Assembly: GCA_029721515.1 (NCBI GenBank)
Contig: CM056561.1
Coordinates: 18,892,635-18,956,634 of the forward strand
Direction of reading: 5' to 3'
Length of the DNA: 64,000 bases
From: Synanceia verrucosa
Lineage: Eukaryota > Chordata > Actinopteri > Perciformes > Synanceiidae
Shown here: piece by piece, positions 51,705 through 62,800 of the stretch
Position numbering within the stretch: the stretch's first letter is position 1
Layout: every line of letters starts with the position of its first letter
Notes under the pieces: generated by a model
Database searches by the model: none
What the model was told of the DNA's origin: nothing
Seen by the model: only the letters and a program-made list of their open reading frames with translations
Translations under genes and position numbers: made by a program

Positions 51705-51812
51705 ATTAAATTACATATCAGTAGTACTGAATGTCAAAAGTTTAACTAGAGAGCTACATTTCCCCCTGCTGGTAAAGTCTTTCCTCTGCAAAGCTGTAAT
51801 AGAAGAGTCAAA

Positions 51813-51814
<2 letters not shown>

Positions 51815-51888
<74 letters not shown>
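51815..51888. repeat. (GT)n(GA)n microsatellite
   Basis: About thirty GT units followed by GA units, abutting the repeat copy at 51893. Confidence 0.95.
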
Positions 51889-51892
51889 CGGG

Positions 51893-52130
51893 TATTATTT
51901 GTGGTTATGGGGACACACACAGTCACACTGTGGAGACTCACTGTCCTTAAGGGGACAAAATGCAGGTCCCCATAAAGTCAACTGTTACATTTTAGGCTGA
52001 AGACTTGGAGAACATTTAATTTCAGTTTAAGGTTAGACTTTGGTTAGGGTTAGGATTACATGGGTAGTGGATATGGTTTGGGTCAAGGGAAGTGTCTAGG
52101 AAATGAATGTAAGTCCCGCAATACACAAAT
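51893..52130. repeat. Interspersed repeat, copy 2 (GGGGAC/GTCCCC type)
   Basis: Reverse-oriented relative of 26746-27010: GGCTGAAGACTTGGAGA, GGTTAGGATTACATG and GGGTCAAGGGAAGTG mirror blocks there. Ends only about 20 bp from the srxn1 stop codon, so it lies in that gene's 3' UTR or just beyond. Confidence 0.65.
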
Positions 52131-52149
52131 TGCAAAAACTGCTTCGGTG

Positions 52150-52359
52150 TCACCGCAGATCAGGCGTTGGAGCCCCCAGGTAAGTACTGAGGTCAGATAT
52201 ATTTGATTTGATGAGCTTGGCCGGGATGGTTGGCATATTCAGCCTCTGATATGCAGCAAACCTGTGACAGCCTCTAAAGGAGTAGTAGTAATTCCCACCC
52301 TCTCTGCCTTTGATCCAGAGCACACCAACGGGAGGAACAACACTGGTGTCTGCTGCCTC
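52150..52359 (-). CDS. srxn1: Sulfiredoxin 1, terminal exon only
   Basis: Sulfiredoxin uses ATP and its single catalytic Cys to repair over-oxidised 2-Cys peroxiredoxins. The exon gives 69 residues after a clean acceptor (TTCCTTCCAG/GAG): VPPVGVLWIKG, NYYYSF, GCHRFAAYQRL, IPAKLIKS, then LGAPTPDLR and a stop. It matches human VPPIDVLWIKG through STPDLQ with no indels, and includes the GCHR catalytic loop. Two oddities: the usual SFGGCHR reads SFRGCHR here, and the conserved first-exon part (IHSG...AVHNVP...RPLP) is found nowhere on the minus strand from 52360 to 62800. The frame stays open upstream of the acceptor to 52506, but that part has no convincing similarity. Position between tcf15 and scrt2 supports orthology. 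It may be a real gene with a divergent first exon, or a relic. Confidence 0.8.
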   Translation of the reverse strand, partial: EAADTSVVPPVGVLWIKGREGGNYYYSFRGCHRFAAYQRLNMPTIPAKLIKSNISDLSTYLGAPTPDLR

Positions 52360-53029
52360 CTGGAAGGAAATACAAATACCTAGGACCCCTGTGGGCTCCT
52401 GACGGGCCCTCGAGGTGTGTTGCACTGCCACCTGGTGCACCGCCGGCTCCTGTAGTTGCCGACATTGGTGATCGTTTGCCCCTGGACTCCATTTGCATGG
52501 GCACACTTTCAGTTTCAGCTTGCTAGCATTAAGGAGGAGTATGCAATTGAAAATACCTTAAAATCGGCCAAAATCACCCAAAATCCAGAAAAACTGTTTT
52601 TCATGGTAGAACATCAAAGTTTCAAGCAGTGCCATGGCCATGCCCTTTGACCCACCAGCCTGATTTTTGGATATTACGTTACCCCAACACCTAATTTACG
52701 GTTTGGAGGTGAAAAAAATATCTTAATAATGTCTTTTGCTTTTGAATCAGCTGTTTGTATGCTATGGTAAAAAGTAGGGCTGAACGATTTCAGGAAAAGA
52801 TTGAATTGTGAAGCTTCAGTGTAATATTCACAATGTGTACAGTAACATTTACAAACATGACAGAAAATTACATCGTACCATTAAAACATTAAAAGCTATT
52901 CCTCTAATGCAAGAATGAAAACTAAAGGTAAGACCTGCTTCCAAATGTATGCTTGAAAGTATTGCCACAGTTACTTTGAAAAAGTAATCTGATTACTGAT
53001 TACTCCTTTAAACAGTTAGTTACTTTCCT

Positions 53030-53060
53030 GATTATTATTATTATTATTATTATCATTATT
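53030..53060. repeat. (ATT)n microsatellite
   Basis: ATT units with one ATC interruption. Confidence 0.8.
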
Positions 53061-53217
53061 TCAACTCAGTATTTTTTTTGTAATTTGGGCTTTATCATGG
53101 TAGCCCTATTGGACAATGGTCTGATGACAATCAACAGACAGTGTCACAACTTTAGCGCGATAGGTTTTGCACACAGTACCTGCTTCTGTTGCACGTCTGC
53201 AGCCTCAAACCTTAAAT

Positions 53218-53402
53218 ACACTCCTGATCAAAATTTTAAGAACAGTTAAAAAATTGCAAGAATTTACATTTTTCACTGTTGGTTGGATCTGAAGAAGTAG
53301 TGCTTCAAAATGGAAAAAGAAGAAATTTGAAAAAAATGCAAAAAGTAAGCAATTTATTGCAAACAACCATTAAACTGAAACAGGCTGTTCATGTATGTGT
53401 GT
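53218..53402. mobile_element. Tc1-like element terminal fragment
   Basis: Begins ACACTCCTGATCAAAATTTT and continues through AAAAATTGCAAGAATTTACA to ACTGAAACAGGCTGTT, the recognisable end and subterminal region of a common fish Tc1-like transposon. The transposase and the other end are missing. Confidence 0.65.
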
Positions 53403-54109
53403 GTGACAACATCACAATTTAAAAAAAAAAAAAAGTATTTTAGTTCAGGCACGTGAAGGACACATAGGTGGGCACTAGGGGTCCTGAGTAAACAGGAAGT
53501 AGAGTCTGTTTACAGATTTTCTCAAGTTACAGACAACTCCTGACTCAATAGAGAATAGTAATAGTGTAGCCCATCTTATTAAATGTCTGTTATTTGAGAA
53601 ACGGTCAGGTTTGTGTCATTTACTGGCTGCATTTCTGTGCCCGCTTCACTCCTGATAAATGATATCATCAAATCCAAATATCGTCAGAAATACTCCAAAT
53701 GACTCCAAAGTGAAATGGGTGAGTAAATAACAGCATTTTATCCCAGTGATAAGGTCCAATTTGTAAAAAAAAAAAAAACAGAACTTCTCCTTTTAGATCA
53801 CCATCAATGGATGGCAGTGATAATTATAAAAGTGTTTACGTGAATCTCACTGTGACAAATGATGGCAGATTGTATTTTGGAGATGATGTGACGTTGATGA
53901 ACAGGAAGTGCAGTGGACTGAGCATTAATGCAAACTTTAAGAGTTTGATAAGGATTCCTTCGCCTTGTAGAGTCAGTGCAGGAAGAGCTGTTTCTTTTTA
54001 CCGGGTACATGTTAGCTAGCTTGGCCGTAGCCCTCCGTAATCTTCCGTTCAGTTATCATTTCCCTGCAGATTATGTCTGGGTTTGATCCCCTTGGACTCC
54101 AGTTCTCAG

Positions 54110-54195
54110 GATGATTTCCATCCTGGCCAATCAGCGACTGGTGAGGAGGCGGGCGTTAACGATGACGTCATGCGTAACCCCAAACATAAATAATG
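54110..54195. promoter_or_regulatory. Promoter-like cluster: CCAAT, GC box, CRE
   Basis: Within 70 bp the plus strand shows CCAATCAG (about 54127), GGCGGGCG (54148) and the palindrome TGACGTCA (about 54163), followed by CATAAATAA. This could start a plus-strand transcript or, read the other way, drive srxn1 from 1.7 kb upstream. Motifs are seen directly; the function is inference. Confidence 0.4.
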
Positions 54196-56713
54196 TGCCA
54201 GGGCATTTCTTAGCAAAATGAGAAAAAGTCACGAGTACCAAAGCTGATAACTGTGTTTCTTTGCGCTGTCAAACCAAACATTAAGGTCTGCTTTCTAGCA
54301 TGTAAAGAGGCTGTAGTTATTTCATAGCATGTACTTTACATGTTACACCAAACACAAACTGTTTCTCATTAAAATTCACTCCAGCAATTAGTCATGCAGT
54401 TGAAACAGTTGCTACAAGCCCAGAATCCTTCCGGTTGGTGACAGTGGTTTTTAATGAGGTCACTGTTTTGTGTTGTCGATTGTTGCATGATATAGACTCC
54501 CTCCATCAAAGCGCAACACTTGGTGATATTCTATTTTTGCAGGGAATTTCAAAGAGCCAGCCAGGTTGCTGTGGTTACAAAAAGAAGGATGTCTGGGCCC
54601 ACAGCTTTGTGCAGGTGAGTGGAAAGCTTCAAAAGATCTGTGGAAGTGGAGCGGAAACAGAACTATTGTTGTTTTCTCCAACCCACAGTCACAGCTTCTT
54701 CTAATGAGACAATTAAAAATGATTTCTTGGACAGTAGAGGCAGGGTATTATATTGAATTATTACAAACACTTTGAACTACAATGGCAGCGCCTTTTATGT
54801 TATTTAATTGGTCACACGGGGATCAGTTACCACATGAAGGAGGTGTATTTATAGTATGTAATCACTAACAGTATTATCAGTACATGATATATCACTGTGG
54901 AGTAAAATGGAGCAAAATGGACCCTGTAATTTAGGTGCTTTGGCGAAGGTAATCAAGTTTTTTCAAGCCTCATTGTCAAGTTCTAGTTTGGCATTAACTG
55001 CAACAATCTGTTTGTACTTTCTGCCCAAAAACGGAAGCCCCACTAGCTTTGAAAGCCTCACAAGCATAAGAGCAATGTAGTTGACACTAGTATCATGCAA
55101 AAACAACTGAAAAACTCCAATTAGACTGCAATGTGCTGACATGGATCGTGCAGCTGGCTGCATGACTTGGTTGTTTCTGTTTGAATAACTACAGTATAGT
55201 AAATATGTATGATGACATATCCCCCCTGGGCATTCAGCACTTTATACAATGTCAACTTCAGCTCGCTTCTGTGCCGTCAATCAAAAACCCACTTCATCAC
55301 GCACCAAAAGAAACCAGCATCACATGAAGAGCAGAGAGCCTGTCAGTCAGAGCGTATAGACATGTAAATCATCTCCAGAGCCGAGGTGCGTTTGTGGAGT
55401 CCCACTACACTCTGTGTGACCCTCTGCTGTCACAGCAGGGCTGCATTCTAGTTGCTAACATATCTCAATTACTTAGATTGAGTTAGTCACACAGGTACGA
55501 CGGCGGGTCACGGAAGAACAGTTCCCACATAATGATTTGCTGTTAATATTAGATTTCAGTCCCTGTGGGATTGTCACATTTAGAGCAGCTGGAGAAAATT
55601 ACCTGCCAGCTTTCCGACAGGGATGTGAGCTATATTTATTTATAACAGCTTTTTTTTTTGCACACGTTGACATGCTTTTAAAGTGATAATTATTCCAATG
55701 GAGATTTTCAGTCTTCAAACTATAGCTTTGTGATAGATGAATGTGTCTGAATCATGACACGGTTTAGCAGTGGAGGATGTTTGTGGTTGAATAAGTGGCT
55801 GATTTGTTCACTGATGTTGTTTATTCACCAGTGGCCCTCACTGCCTAAAACCTATGAAATTGTTTTCTGCACTATCTCCTCCTAGTACTGCTGCCCAGGA
55901 CAGGATTTCTCTTTAATGATCTTCCTCGCCTTGAAGTGAATTTGCTCACCCGTAGAGAGAACTGGTGCTTTGGAGTGAGGTCATTTAGATGTGGATTAAG
56001 CTGTGGTCTGTTTTTTCCATTCGCATTTCAGTTCATTAACTAAAAGCTTTAATATCAACATAGAAAGCCACAAAACCATTGCTGAAGTGATTGCATTAAT
56101 GTCTTAAACAAATGATAAATATCACATCTGCAATTCCTTTGCTACCCTTGTTTCTGCATGTATCGTATATGAAGAGAAGAAGGAGAGCTATTTAAGGAGT
56201 GCCCTCCTTGACTTTTGCTCGAGTGCTGATGACAAGTTGGATATCTTAGATGCATAAAAATGCGATTTTGACACGACTTCAAAAAGAGAAGCATACGGAT
56301 GAGGTGGACCCTCTGCCAACAGAGAGACGGGGAAACAGATGGGTTTTACACAAACAGCACAAACATCAAGAACACTGAGTTAAAGAGCTTGGCAGTCTCA
56401 CTTGATGAAACAGTGAGGAATGGAGGGGCTTTTAATGAGCATCTCTCCTGTGATGCAGAATGTGAAAAGACAAACTGTTAGCTCTTAAAGGGGCAGTCAC
56501 AGTTGGTTGGCCCTGACTGGTTGAACCGAGCGATATTACTAACCTCTTGTTGAATGACTTTGGTCAATAGTATGCACGTCCAGATTGATTAAAACCATGA
56601 TAAAATAATATCTGCTTTATTTGAATTATTAGTTGAACCGACGGCACCGTCATCAAAGCTTGCGGTTGTTGTTGTTGAATTGTTAATGCAGACAGTTGGT
56701 GATTAGCCAACAG

Positions 56714-57607
56714 ATGGCGCCAGATGTGTGGGAAGGGTCAGAGCGAAGGCCACCACCACTTCAAGCAGTGGTAAGTGAAGTAATGATAGTTTTGTTAATT
56801 ACTAAGACAACATTTTGTTTGCTACATCACCTGAGAGCAGCTCAGAGACACTAGGTAAAATATTTCTTCAATAATTATAATTTACTCCATTTAATTTTAC
56901 TACTTTTTTCATCAGTTCATCAATTGCCATGAACTGTCCAGTAATGTGGAAAAACACCCACCAGAGCTCAGTGCTATGTGTTCAGATGTCCACTTCCAGC
57001 AGTCTAAAACACAAATGTATTCACGTTCAATTTACGTAAACGTAGAAAATACATTGGAGAAGCTAAAACCAGGAAATATTTGGGATTTTTGCATTGACTA
57101 ATTGTTTCAGCTCTAGTCTCTGACTTTGCAACAGAAATAATCTCCCCGTGCAGCAGATTTTGTATTTGTATAAAGACTAGAGAGCAGCAGCTAACATTTA
57201 ATCCATGTTTATTATTGATGATTAATCTGCATATTATTGCTCTCTGTACAATCACTCTGTCCAAAGACATTCAGTTCACATTTTAGAAGCTGGAATGATA
57301 TTTTCAATTCTCTATAAACGATTACTTAATTATCAAAATTGCTGCTCATGAATGATCATAACGATGAGTGACTTATCGGTTCACCTTTAAAATGACTTGT
57401 TACTGTCTATGAGACACCATTTGCAACTGGAATACTTGTCTGAACTTGAAGAACAGCTTTTTTTTTCTCCATATTCCCTTTTTTCCTGTCATCTTAGCAG
57501 GAGCTGTCGGTAGAGCTGCGCAGCAACCTTGTGGTAACCCCTCACCCCATCAGAAGGCCGCTCTATCTGCTCTCAGACAGTCGCTCAGAAGATGATTTTG
57601 GTCTCAG
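56714..57607 (+). CDS. Hypothetical plus-strand gene, two exons
   Basis: I do not recognise the product. Exon A (56714-56770) starts ATGGCGCCAG and ends at a GTG/GTAAGT donor: 19 codons, MAPDVWEGSERRPPPLQAV. Exon B (57501-57607) has a CTTAGCAG acceptor and a CTCAG/GTCAGT donor and is open in only one frame, the one that continues exon A (ELSVELRSNLVVT, then RPLYLLSDSRSEDDFGL). Codon content looks protein-like. Possible continuations in the right phase start near 57712 (about 16 codons to a stop) or 58497 (to a stop at 58677), neither with a strong pyrimidine tract. It is the only plus-strand pair in the window whose phases and splice signals agree, but chance is not excluded. Confidence 0.3.
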
Positions 57608-57797
57608 GTCAGTATCTTTGAAGTGAGAGTGTTATGTGCTCAATTTTGCAGGTTGTTTTTAATAATTCACTTGATATGCTCTGAGTGTGTGTGTGGTGAT
57701 AGGAGGCTGTCGGGCTACCGAGTGTGGCAAGGATATACTGTATATGTATGAAAGGCCATGCTCTCCCTTCCTGCTGATCACTCATAGCAGCTACTGT

Positions 57798-57800
<3 letters not shown>

Positions 57801-57841
<41 letters not shown>
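57801..57841. repeat. (CA)n microsatellite
   Basis: Perfect CA run after GCGC, seen directly. Confidence 0.9.
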
Positions 57842-57842
<1 letters not shown>

Positions 57843-60800
57843 CTCACACAGAGCTCACCCACAGGTGATGTAATTGGATTGCACAGGTCCCCATTTTACA
57901 GTCCATTGCTGTGTAATGACATCAGTTATTTACTTTCATCATAAAATCTGATAAGGGACAGCATCTGCCAGGGTAAAGTTTGAGCGAGCGCTGTGCATGA
58001 ATGTTGATGTGCGGTCTGCGACACCTTGGTCTGCAGCAGCACCGTTGAGCTGTTTGCTGCGTGCACGAGAATCAACACTTGGTTGTCTAAACTTGTTGTT
58101 TTCACTCTTGGGAAATACAAAATGTGAATATGACGGTTTATTTAGTTTATCGTCAGTGACATAACTAGTAGAAGCATGCATCAGCAGCAATCAGCGCTCC
58201 CCCACACTGTAGAGATGAGAGTGCAGCAAAGTGTCTTGTTCCTGCGTCCCTGCTCTGCTCTGCCTGCTGTCTCATTATGCTGCCGCTGTGCTGCTGGAGG
58301 ACACTGAAGGACACAAGCGATTGAATTCAAGTGTTGTATATTCCCTGGAAACCAATCAAGAAAAGCCCCCAGAATAATAATCCCTGTCCGCCATCATGAT
58401 TCATTTTTATTTTGTTCCATATTTTTCTCCAGCTTTTGAGTCACTCAGAAAGAGTAGTCCCAGCATAAAATCAATGTTCCATTAAAATTTAATGATCAGG
58501 AAGGGCTTAATAGTGGTGGAACAGATGCCTCCGGTTTTCATAACGCCAACATCTCAGGAGCTCTCGTTCAAGGCTGCATTGGTGTTGTCAGGTCCTCTGA
58601 CCGTTTCCTGTTCTCAGCCACTTTGGGGGAAAACAAAGGACACTGCCGTTTTGTGCCTCGTGACGGCCAAATTATAAGTTAGTAAATTGACAGTAAAGCT
58701 CATAAAATTCATCAAACATTGACAAAGGTGGCTACAGCTGATGGCACATTATAGCCATAACTATAATTACTCACTGTGTTAATGTTGACTGAGGGCTATT
58801 CCAAACAGATTCCAGATTTACCGTCTTTCTCAGTGTGTTATCATACAATACACATATATATTATGAGAGAAGGTGTAAGAAAGACCTTGTAGACGGTAAA
58901 CTGACTGAACAGTATGGCCTGCAAATGAACACCTGCAGTGTATCTAGTGTGTGTTTTCTCAGTGATAAAAATAATACCCTTTTTTCCTCCTTTAATAAAA
59001 TCACAGTTGACAATTCAGAAAAGAAAAGAGAGTGGACTTGCAGGTTCCTTGTGCTATTGTTTTTATTAACGTTATCATTGCTATTGTTGTCATCATTATT
59101 AATTGTAGCAGAACAAGATAAATCAAAACACCCCTCAGCAATCATGGCTTAAGTTTCTTCATACTCAGCTGGAACAGAGAGATAGAAGGAGAAAGAGAAA
59201 GAGAGAGAGAGAGTGAAAGTGGAAAATCTTAATCAGTTTTTTTTTCTTTGAGGACCATATGGAAGGTTTCAAGCAGCCAACCATATGTTGAAGGCTTTTG
59301 TCATGGAAATCATACTTTTTGGCACTTTTTCATTGCGCAGCCAAGCCGGGCACATAATAAAAGGAAAATGTGAACAGAAAAAAAAATCATACAGAACATG
59401 ATCAAATCTTTGAGAATACACAGAGTTTGAAGGGTTTTTTTGTCTGTAACTTATAACAGATAGCTTTTTAATCAAGACACTCCCTGATTCACATGGCCAC
59501 CCAGACTGCAATTGGTACCTGTATTTGTCTTTTCTTTTTAATAAAAAAAAGACAACATGAATAGAAAAAGAGCAATTAAATGTCTACATGCATTGTCATA
59601 TTATTGCTGTGATATATTTACAGATATATTTACAAAAAGCATCAAAGAGGAACAATGTCTCCCTATGTCTAAATTCCGAAGTTTAGCATCAAATTGTGCC
59701 TCTTTTAATTAATATTTTCTCTGAGGACGATCTGTAATGCTGCCAGTTTCAGACACCAGCCCACAGTAACATTTCCAATTGATGTTTTTTAATGATCTCG
59801 CTGCTTTTATCTGCCTCATTAAAACACAGTCCCCAGGTTTTAGAGATGCATTATATCTCTGTCCCACAGTAAAACATTAAACATAAAAAAGAAACTATAG
59901 GAAGTAGGGATTTCTGCATTGGCTCAATAATACAGCGACGTGCCAAACTGTGTGTTCTGCACATTAATGTGGAGACAGGTGGTCGGGACGCTCTCATGCA
60001 GTGATTCAGCTGTAGCACTTAGACGACCATTGATGATGATGGCGAAACAGGGAGGAGAGGGCGGACAAATAGAGCAGAAACTCTTCTTTTCTCTCTCTCC
60101 TCTCCTCAGCTTTGTGTTATTTTTTTTTTTAGGCAGAGCTCAGCATTACTGCGATCGTGTCATCCATTTGGAATATGCAAATCGCTGACAGTGCATGTGC
60201 CTGCTGGCGCTTGACCTTCCCCTTGGAGGTCACTCGCCGACTCAATTACGCTCCCTATCTGCAGTCTGTCTGCAAACACCTGTTATTCTCCCACACTCTG
60301 TCGCCCTCCGCCAATCCCACTTCAGCACATCTCATCCTCGGTGTGTCTGTTTAGAGGCGCTTTTGGGACGGGAAGGGGACGGTGTAGGACAGTAGGGGAG
60401 GGGATGCAAGGTGGGGACAATGGACGGGGAAGTTGGAAGAACATTAGAGCTTTAATTACAACAATCCTGAAAAGTTTCTCTACCAAGACTGATCACATCC
60501 ACATCATTTCCATTAGTGCTCGTTTAGGCGTGCAAACCTCAGAGATTTGTTTATTTTTAACTGCGCAGAATAATTTGGGAGCAGATGTGCCTTTTAATTT
60601 TACTATATTTAATGCTTTATTGTGTCAGCGACCTAAATTAGTATTATTGTAATCCTGTTGTATAACCTTCTAGCATATCAGTCACATCACGCCTGCCTTT
60701 CAGCTGCCGGAAGAGATTTGTTTTTACCTGGTTGCTTTATAAAACAAAACACAAATATAATAGCATAGAATCGCTGCCTTTTCTCGTCAGATTGACACCT

Positions 60801-61365
60801 GTAGTAGTTTTGGACTCGCTGTGTGAAGGACTGAGTTTTGCTCATAGTTACTGCGTCACTATCATTATTGCTTTTACACCTTTCTGAATCCTTGTCGTAA
60901 CTCGATCACACCTAAAGAATAGTGTTACATTTTTGTGGTGATCTCTACGTACACATCACCATCTCTGGGATTTTTTTTTTATTGCCTGAGATTTAAAGAC
61001 AAAAAAGGGCCAAAAAAAATTCTACAGATCGTGAGGAGACAGTGCACTTTTGGAAAATAGCAAGATGGAGAATATCTTTTCGTGTTTCGTTTCTTTTTAT
61101 TGCCCTAAAGCGACTGAAAACAGGACAGCTGTGATTGATTATACATGTCAGTTGCTGTGTCAGTAAAGTTATTGCCACGAAAAACCAAAAGTTGATTCTG
61201 CGTTCACTCATTGGACGTCTCCTAACACTGGTACTGTACATTGTTCCTCTTTAAAAAACTAAGTCCCATGGACTCTCTACAGTTTTCATGCATATAAACA
61301 TTTTTTTCTCTGAAGATCAGCAGCATCTTACAAGGTCAATGGATGTTCAGTTTTTTTAAATTATA

Positions 61366-61488
61366 AACAATAAATAAATACATGATAATTAACAAATAAG
61401 CAAGTCTTCAATAAATACACAAAATAAGGTGAATACATAAATAAATAAATAGATAAATAGGTAGATAAATAAAGTATTTACATGATAA
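61366..61488. repeat. (AAAT/GATA)-rich simple repeat
   Basis: Imperfect AATA and GATA units, seen directly. Confidence 0.7.
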
Positions 61489-62412
61489 ATAGATGGTACG
61501 CATCTAAACCACGGGCGGAGCTTTGAGCGACATATAAAACGGACAAACAGAATGATTTGTCACTTTGTAACTGAGGGTGTGTGAGTCCATACCTTCACTC
61601 TGAGGTAACACTGGCGGAGGGGGAGCACCTCAAACACTGGGCGAAGATTGCTCTTTAAGACTGGACGATGCACCATAAAGGCAGCAGAGTTTATGCAAGC
61701 CACCATGGTGGAGGAAGAACAACGAGAGTTTTCATTGCTATAGACGAGTCAACCGCGCATGTGGCACTTAATAACAATAGATCATTTGGTCTGGATCCCA
61801 GTGTTTTAGTCCAAGTCTGTACATCAGGGTGAGACTATGAATTTAATGCGTGATAACCTGTTCAACAGGCTTGTTAAACGTTTTAAAATCACTGCACTTT
61901 GCAGATTTGAAATCAGATGACCTATGGCCTTATGATCGTGTGTATAGCTTATTTAAATTTTCTTCTTTTTTTAATACCCACAGTTACAAAGATGCTTTAG
62001 ATCAACAAGGGATAATAAGCACAAAAAAATAAATTTAGAAAAATCAAATAGAAAAATAACATCCGTTGAATTGAAACATTGGTGTGGAAAAAAGGGGGTT
62101 TGTCTTTTCACCTTTTTAAAATGATCTCCCTTTTTTTGCAAATACTGTCATAGTTCACATTTTCATAAAAAGTTCATGTTGGCAGTTGCAAAAGAATTCA
62201 ATTCTTAGCAAATAAAAAGCAGCATAAAAATACAAGAGGTCATTTTGTCTCTAAAAAACAAAAGAACACTGTTAGTCCTTTTTTATGTTTTTTTTTTCAT
62301 TTTCTCATTACTATTTGCTATAAAATATCAGGAATCTAAATATTATTACTATTGATATCAATATCATTATAGTCATTGATAAAAATTCACATGCCAGGCC
62401 TCATATATAATT

Positions 62413-62495
62413 GTGTGTGTAAGTGTGTGTGTGTGTGTTTGTGTGTGTGCGCACACGTGCGTACATTAATGCGTGTGTGTGTTTGCATACATGTC

Positions 62496-62531
<36 letters not shown>
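62413..62531. repeat. Compound (GT)n microsatellite
   Basis: GT runs interrupted by GCGCACACG and TGCATACATGTCTG; likely within the scrt2 3' UTR. Confidence 0.9.
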
Positions 62532-62532
<1 letters not shown>

Positions 62533-62800
62533 ACTTGAACAACTATCATCTACAGTCTCTATTTGGGGAAAGGTTGTTTGATTGTATGTTTCTGTGGACG
62601 ATTAGCTACTGTGCAGGGACAAAATCCAGCATCTTTTGAAATTGTCTTTGCCATAATCATTAGAGTTTCTTCACATAATCTCAGTGAAAATATTGCTTTC
62701 TAAAAAAAGGGAAGAAAAAAGGCATGGAGGGCAGAGTGAACAGGGTTATTGGTTGTGAACCTGCAACAAGGGGTTCAAAATTTTGCTTCTTCCTTGCGGG

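Larger units (their letters stand above)
45495..52149. other. Spacer between tcf15 and srxn1
   Basis: No exon supported. It contains a TTAA-bordered repeat (47455-47741), a retroelement fragment (50847-50935), CA and GT microsatellites (51681-51704, 51815-51888) and the second copy of the GGGGAC-type repeat (51893-52130). A short GC-richer segment at 49090-49310 has antisense ORFs without recognisable motifs. Confidence 0.5.
52360..56713. other. Spacer right of srxn1
   Basis: Contains a Tc1 end, an ATT run and the promoter-like patch at 54110-54195. An exon-like plus-strand segment (acceptor TTTGCAG at 54540, donor GCAG/GTGAGT at 54614) is open in two frames but has no partner I can establish. 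From 55600 to 56100 the DNA is AT-rich and free of simple repeats. Confidence 0.4.
57608..62800. other. Spacer and presumed scrt2 3' UTR
   Basis: From about 62050 to 62800 the DNA is T-rich on plus (A-rich on minus) and probably forms the scrt2 3' UTR. Further left, 59640-59900 and 60430-60660 are AT-rich, complex and repeat-free, with many TAAT/ATTA cores, as seen in developmental enhancers near transcription-factor genes; I cannot test conservation. AATA-type simple repeats fill 61366-61488. Confidence 0.4.

Noticed and set aside
51634..51975. 113-codon ORF with Cys-Val repeats
   Set aside because: Produced by the GT tract.
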